64,000 nucleotides of DNA from Hippophae tibetana (GCA_037013495.1 CM072811.1:41617452-41681451), one strand, 5' to 3'. Counted from the stretch's first letter, positions 11,679-24,244 are shown. Numbers and translations: made by a program. Notes: generated by a model from the sequence alone, not told the origin.

Positions 11679-12345
11679 TTGCAATTGTTCTTACATATGA
11701 GAATCTTCATTGATAATAGATATACCATGGTAACAAGAGCCAAAGTCTTTAAACCAAAATCATTTATTTTTGTTGCTATACTTCTTAAACCAAGTTTTGT
11801 TACTAAAGCTCTAAGTGTACCAAAATGGAAGAGTTCTATGCAAAGTGAGTTTGATTCTTTGCTTAAAAATGGAACAAGGAAGCTTTTTCTTAAGCCTTAC
11901 AAGATCTGAAATAAATTCTTCTGTCAATAAAATTTTCAATTCTTACAATATCTTATTGATACACATTGGGTTGCAGCCAAAAGGTTATTACGGCATCAAG
12001 ATCGAGTATAGAAGCTAAAATTTGTGCATCGGCACATACTGTTACAGAGACTATTTAGGTACAATAGGTGCTAAAGGAAATTGAGATTTTAGCTACTGCA
12101 ATCACTTGTTATTTACTGTGACAACAACGGTGCATGATACTTAGCAAAGCATCTTGTCTATCATGCTCAAGTTAAGCATATAGAGATAGATTTTTGTTTT
12201 GTTCATAAGAAGCTTATTGGTGGGAAATTGGCTATTAAATATACTCCTACCTAAGAATAAATAACAGATGTCACAACAAAGACATTAGCTGAAACAAGGT
12301 TCAGAGTGTTGAGGACGAAGTTTACAGTCCTTAAGAGACCTTAGG
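11679..12345 (+). pseudogene. copia reverse-transcriptase start joined to RNase H end
   Basis: Reading 11679..11909 gives MVTRAKVFKPKS and VPKWKSSMQSEFDSLLKNGT, the usual entry into copia RT. Within about 80 bp the sequence jumps to RNase H and terminal motifs: SIEAKICA (12008 on), a YLAKHPVYHAQ-like run and HIEIDFCFVHKKLIGG (about 12150..12230). The whole polymerase core (palm, YVDD) is missing. An internal deletion of about 1.5 kb is inferred from normal copia layout. Confidence 0.6.
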
Positions 12346-12510
12346 ACTGAGGGAAGATGTTAACTGATATAATGTGTGGGCTGTTAACCCATGTGCTACT
12401 TGAGTAGTTTGTTATGTCAAATGGAGCTCATATGATCTAACTTAATGCTGTTAGTACAATGTATTTTATTATATCTATTTCTCTCTTTCTTCTTTTCTAT
12501 AATTAGATAC

Positions 12511-13303
12511 AATGCATATAATATATTATTTAAATATGTTATGTTAAAGATATATTCAATTAAAAAATATTTAATATATCAATCAAAATAATCAAACACT
12601 TATGTGAGAAACATATATCAGAACGAATGATGAAAGTTGAGTTTTTCTTAATATTCTATCAATTGCTTTTATTTTTACTTTATAAAAATTGAGTACTAAT
12701 GTATTTAGACGAATGAACTCTAGTCAATATTATATCTTTAATATTTATTAATGAAATTTCAGTTTTATTTGAAAAAATCATTAGCAAGAGAAACATTTGT
12801 AGTTAACGAGTTATTTTATCTTTTTTTAATTGAAAAAAAAAAAGAATTTCATATAGTACAATATTGATAAAAAAAAATACTTCCACAATTAAACTTATTA
12901 AATCAAATTTAAAACTTTTTTGAAAATCACTAATATTTTCTCCTTTTCTGAAGTTATCAAAACCAACTCTTTAGTTGCTCAATATTTATATATTGGATGT
13001 TGTTTTTAAATCTTGTAACTTTTATTGTCTTAAACACTACAAATATAAATGAAGATTTTGATAGAGAATAAAACCTTAACAAAATAAAACATGATAAAAA
13101 TCACATTAAATAAAATTTTAGATGAAAAAAATGTCACTTAACTATAATATTGATAAAGAAACATAAATCTATATATACTATTATTCAAAATAACTAAAAT
13201 AAAAATAATAGAAAACAATGAAAATGCTAGTATAAAGATTCTACTCTCACAAGTGGCAAATAATAAAATAATTTAGTGCATGTTAGACAAAAAAATGTTT
13301 AAG
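12511..13303. other. AT-rich intergenic stretch
   Basis: No gene, RNA or named repeat seen; only low-complexity A/T runs. Confidence 0.5.
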
Positions 13304-14013
13304 GGCATGTTTTGTGATTAAATACATTAAATATAATTGTATTATATTGAATTATATTAAATTAAATTATAATTATTATGTATAATTTTTTATTATAAAT
13401 TGTATAATATAATCGGATAAAATTAATAATAAATATTTTAATAAAATAACTTAGATTTAAAATAACATTTAATTTATTTTATGTAATTTTTATTCATATA
13501 AATATAATTTTATTATAAAAATTTATTTAAATTAATATTTAATTTATTTATATATATTTTTTACATATTAATAAAAAAAATATTTTTAATTAAGAACAAA
13601 GAAAAACTAAAACATATAAGTTTGAAATTAAAATTTGAGACTAAGTAAATTGTCGGTACACTTTAGATATACATCTAACATTCACTATTGTATTAAATTA
13701 ATTTAGTTACATGGTATAACAATTCATATATATAAAATTTTATTTTTAATCTTTATACAAATAATTGTTTTTATAAGAATAAATCTTTTTTAACATTGTA
13801 ATAATAAAATATATGTTTTTTAATAATAAATTAAAAATGAAACTAATTAAATATATAACTAAGTTATTTATGAATTAAAATGTATTAACTTTCTACCTAA
13901 ATATATAATTTTATGTTATATAATAAGATTTTATTTTTCAACCAAATATATAATTATACAAAAAAAAAAATTATATACCCATAATCTTTAATATTATTTA
14001 ATAAACATACCCA
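13304..14013 (+). repeat. MITE-like element, family B copy 1
   Basis: The left end reads gggcatgttttgtgattaaa. The right end, reverse-complemented, reads ttgggtatgtttattaaata: an imperfect terminal inverted repeat around about 700 bp of AT-rich non-coding DNA. A diverged copy in the opposite orientation is at 48843..49180; for example ataatcggataaaattaat here matches its complement near 49095. Two independent copies with shared ends support a real transposable family. Confidence 0.5.
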
Positions 14014-15797
14014 AAGTAATTATGGTTATACGTTCGCTGGTTTTGTGAGATGAAGTTCTTGCTAGTTTGTTTCTTTTTTTGGTTTTTTTTTTCCTCTTTC
14101 TCTATCTTTCTTTCTCCTTTAAAAGAAACGTAAATGATCGTCATTGTCGAGCACTAATGCATGGAAGTCGAGACGGATTATCCTCCATTCAACTAGTTGG
14201 AGTCTGCCTATCATAGGATAGGTTGCTCTAGATTTGGATTAAAAGCAAATCGAATCAATAAAGTGGAATCTTAATAAAATAAGTAAGTCAATTCAATTTT
14301 TAGCTAAAAAAAATAAGTTAATTTAATTAAAATTAAAAAATTAAAAAATATATATTATCACAATTTAAATTATTATTTTATTAATATAATAATATTTTAT
14401 TTAAAAATATGGTATTAATGTGTAATTAATATTAAATATAAAATTATATTTTATATATTTTTAATTTGATAATAACAAAAATTATTTTTAAAATAATATT
14501 ATTTTAAAACTAATCCAAAATAAATCCTTTAAATTGAGTTGGGGATTATTTCGATTAATTCAAATTTGTCTTTATTTTACGAGTTGTCAATTTTAAAAAA
14601 TAATATAAATTAAATAATTATTATATTAAACTTTGTTTTAATAATTAAATTTAGGATGTAAATAATTATCCTTAAAAAAAAGTCCATGAATAAACCACGA
14701 ACAACATCTAGCGATGAAAACAAGAGAAGGTCTCGTTTATTAGTTTAGGTTGAAGATTTTTATGGTTTGAGGAATAAAACGTCATTAGAAAGGAACTTTT
14801 AGGTTAATACAAGCAATTATATTTTCTTTTAGTTTTTATTTATTTAAATAATTATATAAAATTTATATATAAAATAAAATAATATTGATATAAGTTGGAT
14901 TGATTTTTATAAAATTTTATAATAACAAGAATTAAAACAATAGAATAAAAAAAATACCAAACAACTTGAGTTTGTTTATTATGATAAATTTTATATCTAA
15001 TTATATGATATAACATTCTTTTTAAATAAAATTTTATTTTTAATTCTTCTTACGATTTTTTTTTCTTATAACATAAATGAATATATACTTTTTAACATTT
15101 TCAAAAAATAAACATATTATTTTACAAAGAATTAAAAATAAAACCAATAAAATAACTGAATCATTTATTAATCAAACATAAATTTTAATCACATTAAACT
15201 CGTCATAACTTAAGCAAACTTGCTTAAATTTTGACATTGTTTCTTCTTCTAATACAATGTTTACAAATAAAGAAAAATAGTTAGTACACTATCAACTATT
15301 TACCGGTTTGAACACTATCAACTATTTACCTTGGCAAAGTAGAAGGGTTGTTGTGCAAAGTTTTTTGCTACAAAAAGATAACTCAAATATATTATTTTTA
15401 AGGAAAATTTACTTTAATCAACTAATTATTAGGTGAGGTATTACAAAATTATTATTATTATTTTAAAATGTAACAAAAATTTATTTTATAAAAATAATAA
15501 ATTTATATTGTCTCATTTTTATTATAAAAATGTGACACTATAAGTTCATTATGTTTTTAAAATAGATTTTTATAATTTTTTTTGTGAATTTAGTATATTT
15601 ATATTCTTATGCATAATATGTATAACTTTAAAATATTTTTTTGTTAAAAGTAATAAATTTGAACAATCTTTTTATCATAAATAAAAAAAAAACTCTATAC
15701 ATAATATACAATAATCACTTATTTACATATTTTTTCTCAAAAATAAATTAAATATTAATTTTTGGTTTCACTTCATTTTTCGATAAAACTTCGGTAT
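14014..15797. other. AT-rich intergenic stretch
   Basis: Mostly low-complexity A/T sequence. A short T/C-rich run (14070..14120) is followed by about 100 bp of mixed composition with no recognisable coding. A small direct repeat (gaacactatcaactatttacc, near 15285..15330) is present. Nothing else supported. Confidence 0.5.
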
Positions 15798-16251
15798 TGT
15801 TGAAAAATTACGCAAATTCCCGATAAACCAGATTTATGAGAAAACAAGAATAAAAATAACACACAAATTTGATAACGGAGTTCGACCAATCTTGTTTACG
15901 TTTCCGGACATACTGTAGATCTTTTTACTGAAAGAGAAGAAATTACAAGGTATTTACAACACTCACAACTCACAATCCAATTGCACCCAAGAAAATTACT
16001 CTTAATTTTCTCTCACAAAAGCTTTCTATCTAAGCTTTTCTATCTAAGTTTTTCTCTCAATTGGAATGAATACTTTGGATGATTAATTCATTACAAATTA
16101 CACATCTATTTATAGGAAAATTAACTCCTTGAATTACTCTTTAAATTAATGGTTCCTTGAACTACTCTTTGAATTAAGTTTCATGCTTTGCTCTATATTT
16201 TGCTTCTTAATTCGCTCTTTAAATTAATGAGCTTTATAACAATCTTCAACA
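15798..16251 (-). mobile_element. Solo LTR with intact 5-bp target-site duplication
   Basis: A 454-bp unit bounded by TGTTGAA and TTCAACA (the TG..CA rule plus short inverted repeats). It is flanked on both sides by ggtat (15793..15797 and 16252..16256), a perfect 5-bp target duplication. On the - strand it carries a TATA box, TATAAATAG (16106..16114). Its downstream half runs through gtgttgtaaatacc and ends attttcaaca, as in copia LTRs. No internal domain or second LTR adjoins, so it arose by recombination between two LTRs. Conserved borders suggest it is younger than the surrounding remnants. Confidence 0.9.
16106..16114 (-). promoter_or_regulatory. TATA box of the solo LTR
   Basis: TATAAATAG on the - strand, inside the LTR, where the U3 promoter of the retrotransposon would stand. 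Whether it still drives transcription into the neighbourhood is unknown. Confidence 0.5.
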
Positions 16252-16253
16252 GG

Positions 16254-16418
16254 TATATCATAAAATAAACATTAGGATGAATGGTCGAACTAGTTTTTTT
16301 TATTATTCTGGATATCATCTAATAAACATTGGGATGAATGTTCAAACTAGTTTTTTTTTATTCTGTATATCATCTAATAAACATTAAGATGAATGGTCAA
16401 GCTAGTTTTTTTTATTTA
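16254..16418 (+). repeat. Three-unit minisatellite, period about 55-57 bp
   Basis: The motif taaacattaggatgaatgg followed by tcgaactag and a T-run starts at 16266, 16323 and 16378. Units differ at several positions and in T-run length. It directly adjoins the solo LTR. Confidence 0.8.
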
Positions 16419-16462
16419 AATCATTTGAAACATTTAATACCATCCGGTTAAAAAAATAATTC

Positions 16463-16955
16463 TTAAATCCTTTTGTTTATTAAAAAATGTATCATTTAAG
16501 GACAATTTAAATTTATGATACAATCTTTTATTATATAAATACATGAAAAAAAAATTCATTTAGTTAGAAATAATAATAAGAAATATGAATGAAATAATTA
16601 ATAATAAGATAATAAGATTATCTATATTGATATTCATAAACAATTTTTTTTAAAATTGGATTAACATATGTTAGAGTTAAATATGTGTTTTGATTTTAAA
16701 TTTTCAACTGGGAATCAAATAAAAGACATAAAAATGTGAGATAATTTGTTAACTTTTGATACAATTATTTTTTTCTTTTTAAAAAGGAATAATTTTTATT
16801 ATAAAGTCATTTTTATCCGTAATTAATTTTGTACTTTTATCAAATGATATGTTTTCACACTTAAAATATTAAAATATTTATAAAAAAGTCAAATTATTCT
16901 TCAATGTTTTAATTTTATAAATATATGAACATAAAAATACTTTTTATAAATAAGG
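16463..16955. repeat. MITE-like foldback element, family A copy 2
   Basis: The left flank (atccttttgtttattaaaaa) and the reverse complement of the right flank (atccttatttataaaaagta) form an imperfect inverted repeat. It resembles the ends of the foldback at 4168..4610. AT-rich, non-coding. Borders approximate. Confidence 0.35.
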
Positions 16956-19023
16956 ATAATAAACTATATCGATTATCTAAACAACATACTAAGTCCTTTT
17001 CTCTTAAAACAAAGAAGAAAAAACATACTAATTGTATTTTAGGACATTGAATACAAATAGAAAAACTCTTTTCATGTTGTTGTTTTTTTCCTTTCTTTTT
17101 TAACTCTTTCAAGTATTATATGTTTATTAGTGGGCAATAATTGATTGCAACGAACAATGGGACTCAAATAAATTATTTCATAAATACAAGACAAGACACA
17201 ACCTATAGAAGTATGTGCGGTTGTGGTTGACATGATAAGATTTACTCTATCCTTTTGGTATTTATAATTCTTGATACTCTTATTACAAAGGAGACGATTT
17301 TTATCGAAGTAGTTCATTTAGTGTTGAAATTTATATTTTTCTATATAAGTAACAAATTTAAAAACATCAAGGAAAATATTTTTTATAGAAATATAATTAA
17401 TATTTTCACATATTGCTTTTTTAATTTAACATTTAATTTGATACATATATAAAAGTTTAATACATATAACATTATTTTAATATAAAATTATGAATCAAAC
17501 ATTCACTCATCATAAATTAAATATGTTTTATAACTATTTTTTATTTTGATTTTAATGTTTGATAATGATTTTTTATTTTGATTTTAATATTTTTAATGAA
17601 TCATTGACAAAATATAAGATGATTTATAAATATTTAAAAATGAAGATTTTTTAATTAAATTTATAATTTTTTAGTTTTCATAAATAATAATTAAAAATTT
17701 GTTAATTCTTAATTTTTTGAAAAAAAAAATAAGAAAAAAAATAATAATTTTTGATTTTTATTTAAAATCAATAAATAAAATTTGTGATTATTTTTGTAAA
17801 ATAAAATAATCAAAATCATAAAATTAATTATTTAACAAAAAAATTATAAATTATAAATCAAAATTATTATCAAATATAATATTTATTATATAACTAATTG
17901 ACTCGTCTATAATATATACTCTTCATAGATGCTAACAACCGATATCATTATATATTTATATGTTTGAATAATTGGTAGTTAAAAAAAAATACACAATTTA
18001 TTGCAACTTTTCTGTTACTTTAGCAGAAAAAATTGAAAAAAGAAAATAATAGAGATAGAGAATAAGAGGAAAAATAATTTTTTTTAAAATATATATATAT
18101 ATTATTATCTTATTTTTATTTATATCAACTAATAAAAATAAATATAAATATAAGACACAATCTATAAAACTACTCAAAAACAGAAGAGCTCAATCCCTTG
18201 ATCTGACTACAAATAGCCCAACACAGAAGAGGTTGGTCCATTTGCTCACATAGTGGACACGGCATCTTCTTACTTTTGGTTCTCTTTCCCAGTCAATCTT
18301 TTTTTAAAAAGTTTGACATTCATAATAATTTTATATAAAATATTTATTTTATTATTAATATTAATTATATTTTAATATAATTATGTTAATAAAAAATAAA
18401 ACTAATATATTTTTTAAAATATAAGTATTTATTTTAAATAAAGAGAATAATTATAAAAATAATAAATAATACTTTAATAATAAACCTATTAGTAATTTTT
18501 GAAGGGAAGTATAGAAACCCATTAATAATTTTATTTGGCACTATTAGGCGGCTGAATTGTAATTTGATTAGAATATAAATGATTATTAAATTTCCCATAG
18601 TAATAATGACAATGTGTACTATTCTTTATAATAAATAACATATAAAGCATATAAGTAATTAAATAAATTTGAAAATAACGTATAGTTATATATATATATA
18701 TATATAAGTATTATTTAAATTATTTTATTTATATCTTTAATTTATTAAATTAAAAATAATATTACTTAATTTATTAATTTTATAAAAATATCTATTAAAA
18801 ATAAATTATATTATTTTAATAATTTTTAGTAAAATAAAATAATAACAATTAATAAATATTAAAATAATATTTTATGAATTTTTATATTAATTATACTTTA
18901 ATATTGTTAAAAATATTATATTTTAATCAGGTTTAATAATTTAATAAATAATAATAAAATTCTCTTTATTATTTTTAAACTATATAATTGATATAATCTA
19001 ATAATTTTATTACATTTTTCTCA

Positions 19024-19028
<5 letters not shown>
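16956..19028. other. AT-rich intergenic stretch upstream of the SMXL gene
   Basis: No coding sequence with recognisable homology. The short open frames here are chance A/T readings. Around 18180..18300 the composition is more balanced, but no motif is recognised. A (TA)n tract occurs at about 18683..18708. Confidence 0.5.

Positions 19029-19067
<39 letters not shown>
19029..19067. repeat. (TA)n microsatellite
   Basis: About 19 uninterrupted TA units, roughly 500 bp upstream of the SMXL start codon; probably length-polymorphic. Confidence 0.95.
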
Positions 19068-19070
<3 letters not shown>

Positions 19071-19537
19071 AAAAATAAATTATTCACAAACATATCTTTT
19101 ATTGATGGGATAGAGAATCTATTCTTACAAAGTGTTTGGCCAATGGCCTAACAGAATACTCAAGTCTACTTCTCTTTCTTTCTCACATTCACAGATACAA
19201 CAAAATCAACTATCACTGCAACTATAGGCAGGAGTGCACAACATCGAATACCTATCGCTCTTTCTCTTTGTTTATCTTCTTCTTCTTCTTCTTTTTGTCT
19301 TGGTCTGCTTGTTTTAATTCTTCTATGAATATTATATTCAAAAGGTGATGAAGTAAACCCTTCTCTCTCTCTCTCTCTCTTAATTTCCTCTAGAAGAGCT
19401 GAAACTCCAACAAAACAACCAACTGGGTAACAACTGGCAGACACAAATATTATAGTTTTATATTATATATTTATTGTATTTGTTATTGTATAGTTTGTAT
19501 ATAATTGGGGTGTGTTTGTTATATATGCTCGCCGGCG
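19068..19537 (+). promoter_or_regulatory. Promoter/5' leader region of the SMXL gene
   Basis: The 470 bp before the start codon are less AT-rich than the DNA further out. They hold two pyrimidine tracts usual in plant 5' leaders: a TTC run (about 19277..19295) and a (CT)10-like tract (19360..19380). No clear TATA box or transcription start can be fixed. Open frames on either strand here are by-products of the CT/GA tracts. Confidence 0.4.
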
Positions 19538-22500
19538 ATGCCAACGTCGGTAAGCGTAGCGAGGCAATGCTTGACTGATGAAGCGGCGCGAGCACTTGAC
19601 GATGCGGTGGCGGTAGCACGTCGGCGGGGTCATGCACAAACTACTTCACTCCATATCGTCTCAGCCTTGCTGGCTCTACCCAATTCGACTCTCCGGGAAG
19701 CGTGTTCACGCGCTCGGAGTAGTGCGTTCTCGCCTCGTGTACAGTTTCGAGCACTTGAGCTCTCAGTTGGAGTTTCTCTCGATCGATTGCCATCGTCCAA
19801 AACTCTGGAAGAACCTCCGGTATCGAACTCTCTTATGGCTGCCATTAAAAGGTCACAAGCGAACCAGAGGAGACAACCAGAGAGCTTTCATTTGCATCAG
19901 ATACACACCCAGCAGCAAACGACATCGGTTTTAAAGGTGGAGTTGAAACATTTCGTTCTATCTATTCTTGATGATCCGAATGTGAGTAGGGTTTTTGCTG
20001 AAGCCGGCTTCAATAGCAATAATATCAAAATTGTAATTTTGCAACCTCCGGTTTCTCAAGCTTCTAGGTTTTCAAGGATTAGGTGCCCGCCTATATTCTT
20101 GGGTAATTTGGCGGATTTGGATCCGGGTCGGAGGAGTTTCGGGTTTCCCTTTGCTGGTAATGAAGATGGGGATGCTAATAGTAGAAGAATTGGTGAAGTT
20201 TTGGTTAGGAGAAGTGGAAAAAACCCGTTGTTGGTGGGAGTGTGTTCAAGTGAAGCTCTTAGGGGTTTCATTGACGGGGTAGAGAGTGGTAAAGTTGGTG
20301 TTTTGCCTGGTGAATTAGCTGGATTAAAAGTTGTATGTTTTAAAAATGAGATCTCTGAGTTTGTTGTTGAAGTTGGGAGGGAAGAGAAGATGAGTTTGAA
20401 GTTGAAAGAGGTGGGTCTTATGGCAGAACAATGTTCTGGAAGTGGGATTATCTTGAACATTGGAGAATTGAAGGTGTTGGTTGGTGATGGTGTTATTGAG
20501 GATAGGGTGAGCTTCATAGTTTCACAATTCAAATCTTTGTTGGAGATTCATGGAGGGAAATTGTGGTTGATTGGAGCAGCTGAGACTAATGAAATTTATT
20601 TCAAGTTTCTGGCTCGATTTCCTTCAATTGAAAAAGATTGGGACCTTCATCTTCTTCCCATTACTTCTATAAAAGCTTCAACTGAAGGACTTTACCCTAA
20701 GTCCAGGTGGGTGATTCATACTTCAATTGGTTCCACGTTCTCCTTTAATTATTGGTGTAAATATGGAAACATTTTCATGTGTTTGAAGTTTCATATTTTA
20801 AGAAGTTGCTTGAATTTATGAACTTATTATATCACGCTTTTTATGGACCCGTATCTCTAGTTTCCCGGAAGTTATAGTTTCCTTTTACTCTATACTAAAA
20901 AATTTAGAGAAAATAACACAAATAACACCTAACCATATAAAAGGCACTCCTTAGGTTTACTCGGTACATTTTCTGAATTAAAAATAGTCTAATACATAAT
21001 TTTATTTTGAAGTATGTCTAATTAGACGTAGTTCAAATTAAATTATACCTATTAGATCCGTTTAATTTTGAATGATGTTTAATTTAACCCCATTCAATAT
21101 TATAAGTTTTAGGAGTGTTAGTTTTTGTATACATTTGAAATAAGTACGGTGAGTTCCTATATCTTTCTCACTTGATTTCATATTCTACATGTTTATTCTT
21201 TCTCTAGCTAGACACTGGATGGAGTTTTTCTATTAATGACTTTTTTGGGCCACTGTAATGTGTAATTTTCTATTCCCTGCTAAAGACTATTTATATGATA
21301 CAGCGATGTGTTGTTTTCGTTTATGTGTGTATTGAATTCCCATGCTATAAAATTAGAGTGTGTAGTACTACTTGAATCTCTAACTGGTTTATGGTCATTA
21401 GAGCTCACAGTTTCATGGTCATGATATACTTACAGTTTGTTGGGGTCCTTTGTACCATTTGGTGGGTTCTTTATTCCACCTTCTGATTTAAAAAATCCAG
21501 TAAGCATCACACAAGAGTCTACTCATCGTCACTTGTGCAACAAGTACGAGCAGGAAATGACTTCTTTTTTAAAGGATGGATCAACTCGTTCAGTTGCTGG
21601 TCGACACCCAGAGAGCTTGCCTTCGTGGTTGCAAACGGCTGAATATGATAAGAGCAAGGGATTAGATGTAACACAGGTTTGTAACCCCATTGGTTTATGA
21701 TTGTTTAGTTAAACTTGAGGAATAGTGCATGATATATGTGTAGATATATGCAACTACTATGCTGTGGAACTTTTAGCACTTTTGCTGCATTTTATCAATT
21801 GGTAAGGACAATCTTGTTAACAGTATACTTGTGTTAGTGCAGACCAAAGATGATGGAATGTTACGCAGTGGTACAACATTGGCATTGCAAAAGAAGTGGA
21901 ATGAAATTTGTCAACGCACCCACCATACTCAATCTTGCAGTAAAATAGATACTTGCCAGCTAGAGTCTCAAGTTACGTCTGCAAAGGGGCTTCTGATTGC
22001 GGCAGACAGAAAGGAACACAACAGTGAAGATTCATCTCCCCATGACAACCGATCTTCATTTTCATCCCCTTGTGTGTCCAAGAATATGCCAACAAATTTT
22101 CCAGTTAAGCAGGACATGGCAATGCTAGTGACCTCTCAAATGGAGAATGTTATTTGTCAACCTGAGCTGTCTGAAAAAGTTTCAAAGAGTTGGCAAAGCA
22201 AGAAAGAGAGCTCTTGTAGTTCTCCATACCAAACGCACCATGTGAATTTCCTTGAACCTACGCAGCATTCATCTGTCACATCTATAACCACAGATTTGGG
22301 GTTGGGAACAATCTATGCATCAACCAGTAAGGAACCAAAATGTCCAATATTGAATTATCAGAAAGAGCATCAGCTACACTTTTCTGGTTCTTTTGGTGCT
22401 AAGTTTGATGGGGTGAGTGAGAATAATCCACACCAAGTTGTTCAGTCTTCCTTCTCCCCTGCATCTAATTTTGAACGGCATTGTGATCCTATAGATTTCA

Positions 22501-23714
22501 AATCACTTAAGGGTGTTCTCACTGAAAAGGTATGGTGGCAAGATGAAGCCATATGTACTATTACTCAAGCTTTATGCCGTGGCAGATCAGGTAACTCAAA
22601 TCTTCGGAGAGGTATTTGGCTCACTTTACTTGGACCTGATAAAGTCGGGAAGAAGAAAATTGCTTTAGCACTTGCAGAGTCATTGGATGGAAACAATGCA
22701 AGTCTAGTGTCTGTGGATTTGTGCTCCCATGACAGAGTTTTCCCACAAAACTCGATATTTGAGCATGAAGAGTTGTATGATTTGAAATTTAGAGGTAAGA
22801 CAATTGTAGATTATCTAGCAGGGGAACTGAGTAGGAAGCCTCGATCAGTTGTCTTCCTTGAAAATGTAGATACAGCTGATTTTATGGCACAGAGTAGCTT
22901 GTCACAAGCCATCAGGACTGGCAAGTTTCCTGACTCTCATGGTAGAGATATCAGCATCAACAATATTATTTTTGTGGCAACCTCAAATATCAGTAAAGGT
23001 AATAACTCTCACCATCTAGAAAAGGATTTTATTAAATATCCTGAGGAGGTTATTCTCTCAGCCAAGAGATGTCAAGTGCAATTAGAAATCCATTCGATTT
23101 CTATGGATGCCAAGTATGGACAGGACAGAACTGTGAGAGTTGAACCAAGAGAAGGGACTACGATCTCTTTACCTGTAAATAAGAGAAAAGTAATTGGCAC
23201 AATTGTTTCCAAGGAGAACTTTGAGATGCAGAAACGGCGGCACAAAATGTCAACATCTTATCTGGATTTGAATCTACCTGTAGAGGAGATGGAAGAAAAC
23301 AATGAATATGAAGATCATGACAGTGACTCCATATCTGAAAACTCAGAAGCTTGGTTAGAAGATTTCTTTAATCAAGTGGATGAGAAAGTAATTATGAAGC
23401 CATTTGATTTTGATGCACTTGCAGAAAAAGTAATGGAGATAATTGATCATCATTTCAAGAGAATATTGGGTTCCGAGGCTACTTTGGAGATTGATTACAA
23501 AGTCATGGTGCAGATACTTGCAGCCACTTGGTTATCAAACAGCAAGAGAGCCATGACCGATTGGATTGAACAAGTTCTTTGCAGAGGTTTTGCTGAAGCC
23601 CGGCAGAAATACAATAGTACAGCATGTTGTGTAAAACTGATAGCTATCGGAGCCCTTGCTCTGGAGGAGCAAGCTCATAGCATTTGCCTTCCTGCTAGGA
23701 TTAGTCTGAACTAA
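19538..23714 (+). CDS. SMXL: SMAX1-LIKE repressor of the SMXL6/7/8 (D53) clade
   Basis: A nuclear Clp/HSP101-related repressor of strigolactone signalling. The family is ubiquitinated by D14-SCF(MAX2) and destroyed when hormone is sensed, and it represses genes through TOPLESS. Three exons: 19538..20706, 21436..21676 and 21843..23714, with GT-AG borders and matching phases, give 1093 aa, the usual length. The start is the ATG at 19538 (MPTSVSVARQCLTDEAARAL), the family's conserved N-terminus. The double Clp-N domain covers about residues 1-165. A degenerate P-loop GPDKVGKK is at 734-741, the hormone-dependent degron FRGKT has RGKT at 787-790, and the EAR motif LDLNLPV is at 944-950. KRSQANQRR and the RGKT motif place it with SMXL6/7/8 rather than SMAX1/SMXL2 or SMXL3/4/5. 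No stop or frameshift; it appears functional and hormone-degradable. Which of SMXL6, 7 or 8 cannot be told. Confidence 0.95.
20707..21435 (+). other. Intron 1 of the SMXL gene
   Basis: 729 bp between CCAG|GTGGGT and TTACAG|TTTG. AT-rich; no nested gene or transposon recognised. Intron 2 is 21677..21842 (CACAG|GTTTGT to GTGCAG|ACC). Both introns interrupt the region before the second ATPase-like domain, leaving the long third exon uninterrupted. Confidence 0.9.
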
Positions 23715-24065
23715 CTTCTTATCCACCATGCCTTTTGTAATTAGATTGTATATGTAGCTTTTTTGCATATATATTTAGCATCTTCCATTGAAAACCCTTT
23801 GCTTTGGTAGTCTCATAATTTTATGGCGTAATTACTTTGTTTCTATCAAATGTAGAATTTACGATTATTCATTTTTTCGGAAGGGGTTCTTAGATGGGAA
23901 AAAGGCTAAGACAAGTCTATTCCACTGCAAGACATCTTAAGAGGGGTTTTATAATATTGGAGGTCATATTTTCTCGCAGTTGCAGTGCCTAGACCAGCTA
24001 AGGATGTTATGTTGAATTATTCTAAAAAAGTGCAAGTTTGTTCTTCATTATTTCACTGCCCTAGG
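23715..24065 (+). other. 3' flank/untranslated region of the SMXL gene
   Basis: Follows the TAA at 23712..23714. It contains T-rich and AT-rich DNA in which 3' UTR and poly(A) signals are expected; no unambiguous AATAAA is seen in the first 150 bp. No coding sequence. Confidence 0.4.
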
Positions 24066-24244
24066 TTTGGTCAAAGAGAATAGAAAATAATCAGAATTGA
24101 TTCATTCTATTTATGTGTTTAGTTGGGTTGAAAAAAGAGTAAGTAATAAAATCGATTCTTAAAGGAGAAGGAATCACAATTCCTTCTCACCCTTTAGCAA
24201 TCATGATTCTATTCCCATTTTTTTTTTTCAATTTTATCCTACTC

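Larger units (their letters stand above)
6130..12510 (+). mobile_element. Degenerate Ty1/copia LTR retrotransposon (A), rearranged and with nested insertion
   Basis: The element begins with an LTR at 6130 (TGTTAACATAC) and ends with a related LTR at 12358 (TGTTAACTGATA). Both share the core gttaacccatgtgctactt. A purine-rich tract (gactgagggaagatg) precedes the 3' LTR. Behind the 5' LTR and again at 7155 stand tRNA-Met-type primer sites (tagtatcaaaac; tggtatcagaac). Coding remnants follow copia order: gag (twice), zinc knuckle, protease, integrase, start of RT, end of RNase H. The central RT is deleted and a 1.9-kb insertion (9775..11670) interrupts the frame. Many stops; not autonomous. Confidence 0.75.

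Noticed and set aside
19166-19444. 92-codon open frame on the - strand in the SMXL leader
   Set aside because: Driven by the GA/CT and TTC tracts (EEIKREREREG, KEEEEED); no homology.
19505-19537. Upstream extension of the SMXL reading frame from 19505
   Set aside because: The codon at 19505 is TTG, not ATG. The conserved family N-terminus begins at the ATG at 19538.
20056-20532. 158-codon open frame antisense to SMXL exon 1
   Set aside because: Shadow of the coding strand; Ser/Pro/Thr/Leu-rich composition typical of antisense readings.
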